A stretch of DNA of 64,000 nt, from the NCBI GenBank assembly GCA_014529385.2, contig CM043959.1, positions 12,253,309-12,317,308 on the forward strand. Direction: 5' to 3'. A program made the translations under genes and the position numbers. Numbering within the stretch: the stretch's first letter is position 1; the number at the start of each line of letters is the position of its first letter. This DNA comes from Adiantum capillus-veneris (taxonomy: Eukaryota > Streptophyta > Polypodiopsida > Polypodiales > Pteridaceae). The notes under the pieces were generated by a model. It saw only the letters and a program-made list of their open reading frames with translations, ran no database searches and was not told the DNA's origin. Positions 54,580 through 64,000 of this stretch are shown here, in pieces.

Positions 54580-55786
54580 TGTCATGTGACACATCCCAAC
54601 CCTATGTGTCCATGGACATACACCATAGCAGGGTTTTCCGTCAAAGTCCAGTCAAGTTAGATTAGGAGTGATCTGGCACTTTTGTGAGTCTATTCGTAGA
54701 CCGTGCATGCCCAGTCACTCAGTGTAGGTGCATATCCTCTGGTTGCATAAGCACAAGCATAAGCATTCTTATCAAATTCCATCAAAGTCAGTTTGGGGAT
54801 TTTTCAGATGACTTTATCCCTTTTTTCCTATTTTTGACATTTTTCACTTATTTATTAAGTGACTTTTGTTGGGTAGTCAGTAGGGCAAATTGGGTAAGTT
54901 AATTTATAAGCAAACCCAAGTTAGCCATAATTGGTAGATGAGCAGAGAGCACAACAGGCTTTTCCCAAGCAGCAGGTGTTCCCTCCCTCTCAGAAAGAAC
55001 CTCCCCATTTCCTTGGCGAGGCCAATCACCCATGCTAGCGTTTCCATCCTAGAGCGCTTCCTCCCTTGCCGGTGTTTACCATAGCCATCGCCATCCCCTT
55101 GTGCTGCCTAGCGTTTTCAGCATTGCAAGGATCGCCAGCAAAGAGACCAGATCAGCGTTTTTCATACAGTTCAGGCCAGCGTTTTTGCAACCACTAACGC
55201 CAGCCAAACCCAGCTTTTGCAGCGTTTTCTGGAGCAGCCTTTACAGCGATTTCAGCCCCTTACCACCCTGCTGTGGCAGCGTTTTCAGCAGCCTGTCGAC
55301 ACACCAAAACGCAGCCCAAGTGCAGTGAAAAGTCAGCGTTTTATTCTCAGGAATTCAGCCATGAACCCGCAGCAGAAGCCCAGTTTCCTTCAGCGTTTTC
55401 ATCCATGATTCAGCCGACAAAAACAGTCCAATTTCAGCCATCAAGAAAAATCCCAGATTCAGTCAAGTTGCCGCCGTCCTCATCGTCATCGGCATAGTCC
55501 ATTGCATTAGCATTTGTACGCATTTGTGCAATCAAGTAGACCACTCTCGCCGACGAGAGTGGGGCCTTTGGAGGAGGGTTTTACAACCCCTTGGTGTCGT
55601 ATCTCTTCTCTCTCCTTCTCTCAATCTCATTCATTTGCACGCACTAGATCCACTCACTTTGTTCGTGACCACCACATTCTCTACAAGACGGAAAGCTCTC
55701 TCTTTCCCTAAGAACTAAAAGGAACCTTGAGCAATAAAGATCACTAATCTTGAGAAAATACAACATTCATTCCGCTGCACCTTACA
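54580..55786 (+). repeat. Solo LTR inside LINE copy 2
   Basis: 1,207 bases from TGTCATGTGACACATCC to CGCTGCACCTTACA, flanked by a 5-base duplication and with no internal region. That is the product expected from recombination between two LTRs. It is related to the LTRs at 57,836-58,980 and 62,915-64,000, and it contains at least eight agcgtttt-type motifs between 55,105 and 55,400. Confidence 0.93.
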
Positions 55787-57233
55787 GGATCATTGACCAA
55801 GCACAGCAGAGCAAAGCCCTTCTTGGGAAGTTCATAGTCAGAGGACTTCTTCCAGGTGAGGAGCCGAGGAAGGAGTTCTTGCTACAGCGGCTTCGTGCTA
55901 GGTGCCTTAGGCTGGAGGCCCCTGGCGACCTTCGACAGATGGATCTTCACAGAGATGCCCAGAGTTGGTTTGAGCAGATCTTCACAGAGATGCGCAGAGT
56001 TGGTTTGAGCAGGAGACTGGAGGACCGCTTCGCTGTGAGTTTGCTTCGATCTTGGGAGCACTTGCGACGAGGCCTGGAGCAGGGACAGCCTACTTGCATG
56101 GAGGAGCGCCTACGACAGCCCCTTGTTTGGAACCCCATGGTTAGCACTCAGAGAGTGCCACTTGGTTGATAGTCGGCCTCATGTTTCTTGGGGTCCCATG
56201 GCAACGGTCCAGCGCGCTCTTTAGGTGACTGGTTAGAGTTTTCAGGCTTGTCAGAGGAGGTGCAAGGTTTCCAGCTACAGGGCATAAGAGGGGTGCAGAG
56301 CATGTGCCAGGACATCTCAGAGGCAGTTCCAGCTGAGTGGCTCACACCTCTCGAGCCAGTAGCACCCAGGTGGATGGGAGCCTTCACACGACTGGAGGTT
56401 CTCATCTCAGTCCGGGCCTGCTCAGAGACTGTTCCATCCCTTTTCTTCGAACTACAGGGTGAGGGGCGCTTACAACGAGTTGTAGTAGAGGCCCCGCAAG
56501 TGGCAGAGTGTTGTTTTTAGAGGATCCGAGTGGTGGGCATCTGTGGGAGGACTTGTGTCATCGATCCTGACCCAGCAGCTCTTGAGACTGGACACTGGAG
56601 ACTGTGGGCTTGGAGTGTTGTCCACTGGCACAAGTACAGTGGGATCCTGGAGAGTGGCTTTGGAGGGACCCTTTCTCTTCTGCAAACCACCCAGGTGTCC
56701 CGTTCTTTCAGAACACTGTTCGACTGGGACGTCACATACTAGCAGCCCAGACAGAGGCCCGCCCCGCTGCAGCACCTCATTGGCAAGAGGAGGGTCTCAC
56801 AGCTGAGTTCTTGGCAGCCTTTTGGGAGAGGTTGTGGGACTCCAGACAGCCAAGGCGAGTCACCTTGTTTCAGTGGCTGGTCACACACAGAGAAAGGGTC
56901 TTTAGCTAGAGCTGATCCACACTCTCAGAGGGCAGCTTGAGAGACTACAGGGCAGCTCCGACCGCATGCCGGAGCGCAAAGAGGCTTTCCTTCGACTTTG
57001 GCGTCCTGGGCCTTTCTACACCATGGTCCAGGATGTACTCCGATGGCACTACCGACCAACTGTGTGGCTTTTCCCTCCCCCCATTTCTTGATTTAGCCCC
57101 ATTGTACATATGCTGGTTTTTCATTGGGAGAGTCTCCCCATCATGGTTGTTGTAGCCCTCTCTTGAAGGTGGTTGTAGCCCTATGGGCAGTTTCATTAAC
57201 TAATAGAAGGATCTTTTTCTCGAAAAAAAAATT

Positions 57234-57835
57234 TGATGTTCTTAATGCTTCTTCTATGGATGCACGTCCTTTAATCATTGGCTTTGACGATGACATGCAT
57301 ACTTGGATTCTTGATTCTGGAGCCTCTTTTCATGTGACACCTCACATGGAATGGTGTTCCCAGTCTAGAGGTGGAAGGCATGGCAATGTCTGCTTGGTGC
57401 ATGTGACATTCCAGAATTGGCAGTGTGCATTTATCCTTTGCTGATGGTATGGTTTTTATGTTGCATAATGTACGACATGTACCACAAGTAAGGAAGAGTT
57501 TGATAAGTAAAGGCCAACTGAATGATGCTGGCTATTACACTACTTTTGGTGATAGGAAAAGAAAAATATGCAAGGGTTCTAGGATTGTTGCTAAGGGTCC
57601 TAAAAGTGACACCTTATATCCTTTATTTGTATCCAGTGTGAGAGACCATGTTGTCACCGTAACCGAGCAATCGAATGTTTCTTTGTGGCACGGCCGGTCG
57701 GGACACATGAGTAAAAGGGGAATGCAAACTCTTTCTCGTTGTGGTTATTTGCCTTGTTTGAGGAAGCTGATTTTACTCACTCTGAGCACTATATTTATGA
57801 TAAACACGCTCAAACACCTCGCAATAAATCTCTTT
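57234..57835 (+). pseudogene. Copia protease and pre-integrase region, right piece
   Basis: After the target duplication the gag frame resumes and reaches the aspartic protease site TWILDSGASFHVTP (57,301-57,342). It then runs through LHNVRHVPQVRKSLISKGQL and the gag-pre-integrase motif SLWHGRSGHMSKRGMQTLS (about 57,682-57,740). A frame change near 57,425 breaks it. Sequence ends at 57,835, where the next LTR begins, so the integrase is lost. Confidence 0.9.
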
Positions 57836-58980
57836 TGTCACATGCACATTTAACCCTATGTGCATGTAGACAAGCTATCTCAGGTTTAGGGTTCAAGTCA
57901 GCTTAGGAAGTGTTTTGGCACCTTTGTGAGCCTGTGAGCAAGCCGTGCATGTCCAGGCACTTAGAGTAGTTGCATATCCTCTAATTGCACACCCAGTACC
58001 ACCTAGTATACGCATTGTCCAAGCAGAAGGTCCAATTCCTGACAAGTTTTGGGACAGTACATTTTCCAAGCAATTTGGCCTTTTTATTAAATTTAATTAC
58101 CATTACCAGGTCGTGGGCTGTAGGGGCGCTTGCTCGACCCAGCTTGCTGCAGCTATATAAGCAGAGAGGGGGCGCCCAATTTTAGCAGAAGAGACAGAAG
58201 AAGTTCCAGCAACTTGTAGTGTTCTCTCCTCAGCAAGACCGGCAAAAGACAACCTAGCGTTTTCAACCAACAGCAGCAATCAGCGTTTTTGGAGCCAATT
58301 CCTCTAGCGTTTTTTGCAACAGTTTCCCTAGCGTTTTCAACAGTAGATCAGCCTGGCGTTTTCAGTTTCCAGATCAAGCCTAGCGTTTTTGCAGTTTCCC
58401 GTGCCAAATCAGCCAAGACCATTAGCATTTTCAGATTTCAGCACTTAGCCTTTGCAGATCCAGCCCATAGCCTCGCAGTTCTCACCTACCCGTAGCAGAT
58501 CCTCGTCGTACCGTCGAGTCAGCCAGCGTTTACAATTTCAGCTCGCAGTTTTCAGATTTCAGCATCTGCGTTTTCAGAGCATTGTCGTCGAGTCGTCCTC
58601 ATCGCCATCCTCGTCGACAGAATTAGTATTCAGCAGAAAGTCAGCGTTGCGTTTTGCAGATTCCGCCATTTCAGCCCTAGCGTTTTCAGTTTTCAGCCCG
58701 TCCTCGTCCTCGTCGTCAGTGTCGTCGACATCGTCGGCAAGTCCATTGCATCTAGACCATTGTACCAGATTTGTGCAATCTATAGCATAGACCTCTCTCG
58801 CCATAGAGAGGGGGGCCCTTGGGGCAGGGTTTGAGAACCGTCTGGTGTTGTTTGTGATCATTGCACTCTCTCTCTAAAGGAACGGAAGGCTCTCCCTTCC
58901 ATAAAAAAAAGGAACTCTTGAGCACAGTTCGGAGCACTAATCTTGAGCAATATCAACATTCACTTCCGCTGCACCTTACA
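57836..58980 (+). repeat. 5' LTR of a Ty3/gypsy-type element
   Basis: Starts TGTCACATGCACATTT and ends CGCTGCACCTTACA, directly followed by a primer-binding site. It shares its end and much of its body with the solo LTR at 54,580 (for example gtgcatgtccaggcac against gtgcatgcccagtcac). A run of agcgtttt motifs lies in 58,250-58,700. Confidence 0.9.
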
Positions 58981-58981
58981 T

Positions 58982-58993
58982 TGGTATCAGAGC
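58982..58993 (+). promoter_or_regulatory. Primer-binding site, initiator methionine tRNA type
   Basis: tggtatcagagc, one base after the LTR end; the usual complement of the plant initiator Met tRNA 3' end. Confidence 0.92.
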
Positions 58994-59259
58994 TTTTTGG
59001 CAGTGTTCTGTATCACTCAAGGAAAGAACCACAAGAAATTTATTCGCTTGTTGCGGTCGCACGTAACCCAAGTCCACTTAGGCGTGTCGATTCCTCATCG
59101 TGTTTTGAAGAGTGGCAGGTAAACCAAGAAAGAAGGGCTTGTCCAGCCTCCCCTTGTTCCTCTTTTCACTCATTGAGAGCAGACCATGCACTTAGCGGCC
59201 AGCCAATCGAAGTGAGGTGGGAAAAAACAACTTTGGTGTGAGCGCAAGGCCGCCAAGGG

Positions 59260-60680
59260 GTGCACCACAGGGAAGAGTCAAGCTCGAGTAAGAGAAAAGC
59301 CTTCTCAAACACAAATCGCAAGCTAAAGAACTCAAGAACCTCAAGAACCCAAGAACCTCAAGAACCCCAAGTTCCTCAAGAACTTAAGTACCCAAGATCT
59401 CAATGTATGGTCGTCACCCGAAGCGGAATGGATACTTTGTGTGAAGGTGATGAGAGTGGAGTTGGTGACAAAGAAGTTTCCCCACCAGGAGGATTTTTTT
59501 CCGATCCTCCCCCATCCCTATCTACGACACGGGTTACACCAAATCCTATGGAGGCTTTGGTCAAGTCGATGATGGACGTGATGCTACAACAAGAGGCGCA
59601 ACACGCTGCCTTGGATCGCGACCGCGAAGAAAGAAAGGCAGCCTTGGAGCGTGAGCGTGAGCGTGAGCGTGAGCGTGAGCGTGAGCGTGAGCGTGAGCGT
59701 GAGCGTGAGCGTGAGCGCGCTTGGTGGCCGAGCAAGCTCGCGAAGCTCTACGCATCGCAGCCGAAGAAAAACGAGCGGCTATGGAATTAGAACGTGAGGC
59801 GCAGAGAGACCAATGCATACAAGAGTTGGTCCTACAAGTACTCACCTCGAAATCCGAGCCACTCAAGGACAAGGGCGATTCATCAGGTAGCACAAGTCGA
59901 GAAGCGGATTCCAACAACCCGTCACTGAGAAGTTGACGTTCAGTAAGTATGATGGTCAGATAGATGCTAATGTTATTCATCCTTGATTGCATAAATTTAA
60001 TGCTTACTTTGCGACAACTAAGAAAATAGGGAATAGCAAAGTTTTGACAGCAGCCATGTATCTTGCCGGTGATGCCATTAATTGGTATCAAGCGTGGCAA
60101 GAGGCATAGTTGGCCGCGCATCTAGAGGAAGCCGAGGAAGGCGTGCCCCTTTTTTTTCAATTGGCCGACTTCAAAGAAAGCTCAGGCGCGGTTCATGCCA
60201 CCTCAGTACCTAGCGCGGTTAAAGGAAGATTGGCCCAATCTCAAGCAAAATGGTACCCTGGTCATGTCCTTTCTAACCGTGTTTTGCAGCTTGGCACCCA
60301 ATTACACAAATCAGATGCGAAGCGTAAAGAGGCTTTTTATTTTCGGGTTGGATGAGTATATCAAGTTCAACGTCGAAGTACTCGACCCAGTGGATCTTAA
60401 CAAGGCGGTAGAGAACGCTCTCGCACAGGAGATGAAGCACAACAAAGAAAAGCCTAAGGAGAACAAGTCTTCTCACAGTACCTCTCAGACTCCTCAGAAC
60501 CGACAGAACGGTAAGAATGGTAAGAATGGTACTCTTCTAGCCAATCTTCCTCTAATCCTTTGGCAAAGTATTCTCAAAATGAATCTAAGGGTAAAGCTAA
60601 AACAACTGCTAAACCTAAGCTAACCCCCGATGAAAAAGTTGCACAAGGAATTATAGGAGAATACATAACGCCAGAAGAAC
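59260..60680 (+). pseudogene. Ty3/gypsy-type gag, several frame changes
   Basis: An N-terminal region (MVVTRSGMDTLCEGDESG) leads through an Arg/Glu run coded by the hexamer repeat at 59,647-59,718 into MVAEQAREALRIAAEEKRA. The gag core follows in pieces: LTFSKYDGQIDANVI, AAMYLAGDAINWYQAWQ (59,930-60,100), PPQYLARLKEDWPNLKQ and FGLDEYIKFNVEVLDPVDL (60,195-60,400), then a Lys/Asn-rich region. Frames shift near 59,720, 60,105 and 60,190, and stops occur at 59,982 and 60,106. Gag would form the particle in which reverse transcription happens. The copy is broken. Confidence 0.8.
59647..59718 (+). repeat. (gagcgt) hexamer repeat, 12 units
   Basis: Twelve consecutive hexamers, the last one gagcgc, coding alternating Glu and Arg within gag. 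Long shadow frames on the minus strand (His-Ala repeats) result from this. Confidence 0.9.
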
Positions 60681-61322
60681 AAGTCATTTATGCTAAGGAA
60701 GGTTGATGTTATCAATGTCACGTCAAGGGTCATATAAAGAAAGCATATCCTGAGACAGCACCACCTAAAGAGCCCAAAGCCCCAACAGCTACCACAAGCA
60801 CTTTAGTGAACCAATCTGAGGCTCCACATGTTTCTGACACACACATTGATGAGTCTCTCTTTAAATGTTATGGTCGTGTAAAGGGTCAGCGTTTTGTCAT
60901 ATTGTTTGATTCAGGCAGTGTGCCTAATGTGATTTGTGACTCTCTTGTAGAGAGAGCCCGCCTAGAGGTTAGCCTGACACCTCCTCTCGAGGTGTCAGGC
61001 TTCGCTCCCGATATGGACTCTCTCATTACGCAAGAGTGCCTTGATGTGTTATCCACGTTCAGCAAGCTTCCTTCCGTAAAAAATTTGTCGTGTTTCCTCT
61101 CTCAGGATGTGATATGAGTTTAGGCATTAGATGGTTTCATGAGCATAACCCTATCATTGATTGGGCCAACAATACGCTCACTCTAAATGCCAAAAGTGAC
61201 TCTCCCATGATCATTCGTGGTCAGGGTCTACATTCTTTACCTCTCAATTGTCATGTGAAGGCAAAGCATAAATTACAAAGAGGAGCACAAGCGGCATTCA
61301 TCTATGCCTCTTCAGTTACCTA
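60681..61322 (+). pseudogene. Ty3/gypsy-type zinc knuckle and protease
   Basis: A knuckle CYQCHVKGHIKKAY at 60,708-60,749 has Tyr in place of the last Cys (TAT, one base from TGT) and is preceded by a stop. The protease frame (60,806-61,117) has FVILFDSGSVPNVI, matching the retropepsin active site D-S-G with a following hydrophobic run. It continues after a frame change as LGIRWFHEHNPIIDWANNTLTL (61,117-61,190). Sequence ends at a stop at 61,321; no reverse transcriptase follows, so the element is truncated on its right. Confidence 0.8.
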
Positions 61323-62767
61323 GAGCATTAACAACTCCAGACAGGTATTCAGTGTAACTATGTCAGACTTTGTAAATAATTAATTTATTTTCCAGAAAAG
61401 AATTATCTAATTAGTTGTGTGCACATCAGAATAGATCTAGCAGTTCTGGGGCCTCAAGTGCGCTCAAGTTTGGGCCAAAGCACCTCAGGGAGACCCTAGC
61501 AGAAAATACCCTGAAGCCCTAGTGATTGGGAAATTAGGTCTTCAATAAAGGGATAGATAGTAGCCTCAGATTTCAGGCTCAGAAAATTAAGCGCACTAGT
61601 GCAAGCTCAGGAATGAGATGGGATCCTTAAAACAACAGTAACCCTAAGGCCTGAATTATTTTTACGTGCCTTAGGATAAGTCAATTAAATTATTTTAAAT
61701 GATTTGCACTGGACCAAATGGTTGAACAAGAGCAAACAGGTAATGCCAGAGCAGTGCCGGTACTGCATTGCACTGGGGAGCAGCTAACATTTTCATTGGT
61801 TGCATCTATGTGTGCAGTTGTGGTTCAATTCGCACATTTCATTAATAGTTTGTGAATTTTTAATAGTGAAAGTTGAAGGGTTTTTGAAGTTATTAAGTAA
61901 GTGTGCCACTTGGCACACTTACCAATGCAAAACTAGCTCACTCTCACTCTCACCCTCTCTCTTCCTAGCGCCCCCTCTTCCTGCTGGCTTGATAAGAGTA
62001 CCCCCTCCCCCATTTCTCAGTGTTAGCAGTGCTTCTACCCCCCCTATTGTGAGTATGCTCTACGCATTGGAGCCCTCCATGGAAGCTTGAGAGCAGTCCC
62101 TTGAGACATATGTGGTGGCCTCGTGCTCCCATTGTCTAGAACAAGGGTTCTCATAGCCATAGCTAGTGTTTGGTGAAGTTTCATCGCGAGAAGTTGCAGC
62201 AGGCACTCTCTTCGTAGAGTGTGGTGGTTGTAAATTCTTTGTTTTTAGGCCCTAATCATCTCTTTTAGGGTGAATTTCAGCAATATACACATAGAATCTA
62301 GTTCTTCTGTTCCTACACTACGCATATAGAAAGTTTGGTGCAATTCCATCGCGAAAAAGGTCTTTGGAAGGTCCTCAGGTAGCATTTTCAGGTTATGTGC
62401 AGAAAATTACAGCAAGCATGTGTGCGTGCAGTTTGCGTGTTTCTCCCTTGTTTTTATTGCAAGAATGATTATGCATAAAGGGACACAGTTAGCGAAAGGT
62501 AGACTATCACTATTGAGAGCTTCCGTTGAGTTTTGTGGAAGATAAGACTCTCGTTTTCGAGAGCTTCCCCAAATCTCATAGCCGAGGGAAAATCCTCTCA
62601 GTATTAAGAGAGTAGCTTTCGCACTCTCTCAGTCAGAAGCAGAAAAGAAAGAATAGAGGACGGACTATTGCCCCATTCCTGTGCTTGTAAAGATTCTCCC
62701 TTAGTAATAAAGATAATCTCTTTATGGGGGAGACCAGCCCATCTTCTGGTCCCCAATGAAGTGTCAA

Positions 62768-62770
<3 letters not shown>
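61323..62770. other. No gene recognised
   Basis: About 1.4 kb, AT-rich on the left and TC-rich near 61,935-61,975. No coding frame is supported. The phrases tttggtgaagtttcatcgcgag (near 62,170) and ttggtgcaattccatcgcgaa (near 62,337) form a diverged direct repeat. It may be part of an LTR of another element. Confidence 0.4.

Positions 62771-62848
<78 letters not shown>
62771..62848. repeat. (TC)n microsatellite
   Basis: About 78 bases of nearly pure TC repeat next to the minus-strand LTR. Confidence 0.92.
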
Positions 62849-62849
<1 letters not shown>

Positions 62850-62914
62850 ATTCTCTTGAGTATTTGAAATACAATTAAAAGTCAGTTTACGCTTTCGTAT
62901 TTTTGTGACAGTGG

Positions 62915-64000
62915 TGTAAGGTTCAACGAAATGAATGTTTGAACTTTGCTCAAGATGAGTGCTTTGTAATGTGCTCAAGGTTTCTTTTGTTCTTATGGAA
63001 GGGAGAGCCTTCCGTTCGTAATGACAGAGTGCAAGGATCACAAACAAAGTGAATGGACATTGTGCGTGCAAGTGTATGAGACTGAGAGATAGAGAGAGAA
63101 GAGAATACGACACCAGAGACGTAAGACCCTCCTCCGAAGGCCCCACTCTCGTCAACGAGAGTGGTCTACTAGATTGCACAAACCGGTACAAAGTGGATGC
63201 ATGTGACTAATGCAAGTCTAGGTTAGATCGATGACGACGACGGGGATGACGAGACCAATCTAAGGGCTGAAATCTGATGTAAATTCACTACTGTCCAAAA
63301 ACGCTACTGGCTGAAATCTGATGCCGATTTGTTGCTGTCCCAAAAACGCTAATAGCTGAAAATCACTGCAACCAAAAACGCTGATGCGGGCTGGTCTTTG
63401 CGGGCTGAAATCTGCTGGTCTTTAGGTGGTCAAAGGCTGAAATCTGTTGGTGCTTTATCTGCTGAAACGCCATGCAAATGGGGGGCGATTTGGGGTTCTG
63501 GAAACGCTAGGGGCTGAGGTTGTATGGCGAGGGGTGCTTGATGAAAAACGCCAGGGCTGAAGTGGTATCGCGAGGGGTGCTTGATGAAAAACACTAGGGA
63601 AGTTGAGTTCTTGCTTGGAGGAAAAACGCCACCAAGGGAAATTTTGCTGAGAAGTTGCCTGTTGAGCAATGGTGCTCCTGCTGCCTCTTCTGCCAATTAG
63701 TGCTAGCTTAGGTTTGCTTATATACAAACTTACTCAATTTGCCCTACCTACTTTTCAAAAAAATTCACTTAAATTAATAAGTGAAAAATGACAAAAATAG
63801 GGAAAATAGGGAAAATGCACTGGAAAATTCCCCTGAAGGATTCTGATGGATTCTGATGGGAATGCTTATAATCATGCTGTGTGCAACCTGAGGATATGCA
63901 TCTACTCTAAGTGCCTGGGCATGCACGGTCTGCAAACAGACTCACAAAAGTGCCAGATCACTTCTAATCTAGACTGACTGGACTGACGGAACCCTTGTCT
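62915..64000 (-). repeat. LTR of the same family as the solo LTR (minus), cut by window end
   Basis: Read on the minus strand, the sequence ends ttgaaccttaca at 62,915. It shares with the solo LTR gatctggcacttttgtgagtc, gaccgtgcatgcccag, the hot block ccactctcg-gacgag-agtgggg, and many agcgttttt motifs. About the first 50 bases of the LTR lie beyond position 64,000. No primer-binding site follows the end, so it is either a 3' LTR or a solo LTR. Confidence 0.85.

Larger units (their letters stand above)
52041..56909 (+). pseudogene. LINE copy 2 ORF2, interrupted by a solo LTR
   Basis: Begins mid-endonuclease at MLQEHHLCESRIRRC, in frame with ORF1, because about 265 bases including SWNVQGL are deleted. 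It continues with GGDFNMMEDP, SDHAPV and the RT blocks LIPKEGG, WRPITILNSAYK, LLDFEKAYDRVD-stop, SVRQGCPLGPFLF and EFADDSALY. Stops include TAG at 52,918-52,920 and the TAG after YDRVD at 53,779-53,781, which is also in copy 1. The frame is cut at 54,579 by the solo LTR and resumes at 55,787 (IIDQAQQSKALLGKF). It ends in a shortened zf-RVT region (VTLFQWLVTHRE). Confidence 0.9.
50615..57233 (+). mobile_element. LINE copy 2, inserted in a Copia element
   Basis: Same family as copy 1 (very high similarity in ORF2), with an A-run at 57,223-57,231 and a perfect 15-base duplication. It differs from copy 1 by a deletion across the ORF1/ORF2 junction, an inserted solo LTR (54,580-55,786) and a deletion of about 430 bases near 56,895 that removes most of the zf-RVT region. 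The 5' part (50,615-50,930) is C-rich. Confidence 0.95.

Noticed and set aside
59561-60121. Minus-strand open frame with His-Ala repeats
   Set aside because: It is the shadow of the (gagcgt) hexamer repeat and the gag gene on the plus strand.

Overview
The window looks like nuclear DNA of a land plant with a large, repeat-filled genome. The evidence is a plant-type RING-H2 ubiquitin ligase gene, a Ty3/gypsy chromovirus fragment, Copia fragments, plant-style LINEs (zinc-knuckle ORF1, endonuclease/reverse transcriptase ORF2 with a terminal zf-RVT domain), primer-binding sites matching initiator methionine tRNA, and long (TC)n/(GA)n and (CA)n tracts. A fern or other large-genome seedless plant would fit, but sequence alone does not settle this. 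Only one gene looks like an intact host gene.

Positions 1-14,511 hold the least familiar material. Two diverged copies of a convergent gene pair are present: a plus-strand gene of unknown function facing a minus-strand transposase-like gene (copy A 491-4,976, copy B 12,074-14,511). Next to copy A lie a plus-strand two-exon gene of unknown function (5,268-6,588), a minus-strand charged coiled-coil ORF (6,752-7,108), a minus-strand acidic repeat ORF (7,558-8,163) and, overlapping it, a divergent histone H3-like gene (8,139-8,621). Upstream of the A gene, the B gene and the H3-like gene lie repeat arrays whose units contain inverted repeats able to form hairpins. I read this block as decayed copies of a multi-gene DNA mobile element. 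Its stop codons are mostly explicable as C-to-T (or G-to-A) changes.

Positions 14,512-18,600 hold a 5'-truncated chromovirus (integrase, chromodomain, 3' LTR) and an unidentified repeat family ending in a (TC)n/(CA)n tract. Positions 20,075-22,329 (minus) hold the RING-H2 gene with four clear exons. Positions 23,400-26,400 hold gag scraps and no recognisable gene.

Positions 26,400-43,020 are a four-level nest. A LINE (copy 3) is split by a non-coding LTR element (5-bp duplication GTTAC). The 3' LTR of that element is split by a minus-strand LINE, which is split by a nearly full-length plus-strand LINE (copy 1, 30,055-36,949, 14-bp target duplication). Positions 43,020-47,280 hold one Copia scrap and otherwise nothing recognised. 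Positions 47,300-57,835 hold a second copy of the unidentified repeat, Copia fragments on both strands, and LINE copy 2 (50,615-57,233) inserted in a Copia gag-protease region and itself carrying a solo LTR (54,580-55,786, duplication GGATC). Positions 57,836-61,322 hold the 5' half of a Ty3/gypsy-type element with LTR, primer-binding site, gag and protease. The window ends in a minus-strand LTR of the same family as the solo LTR.
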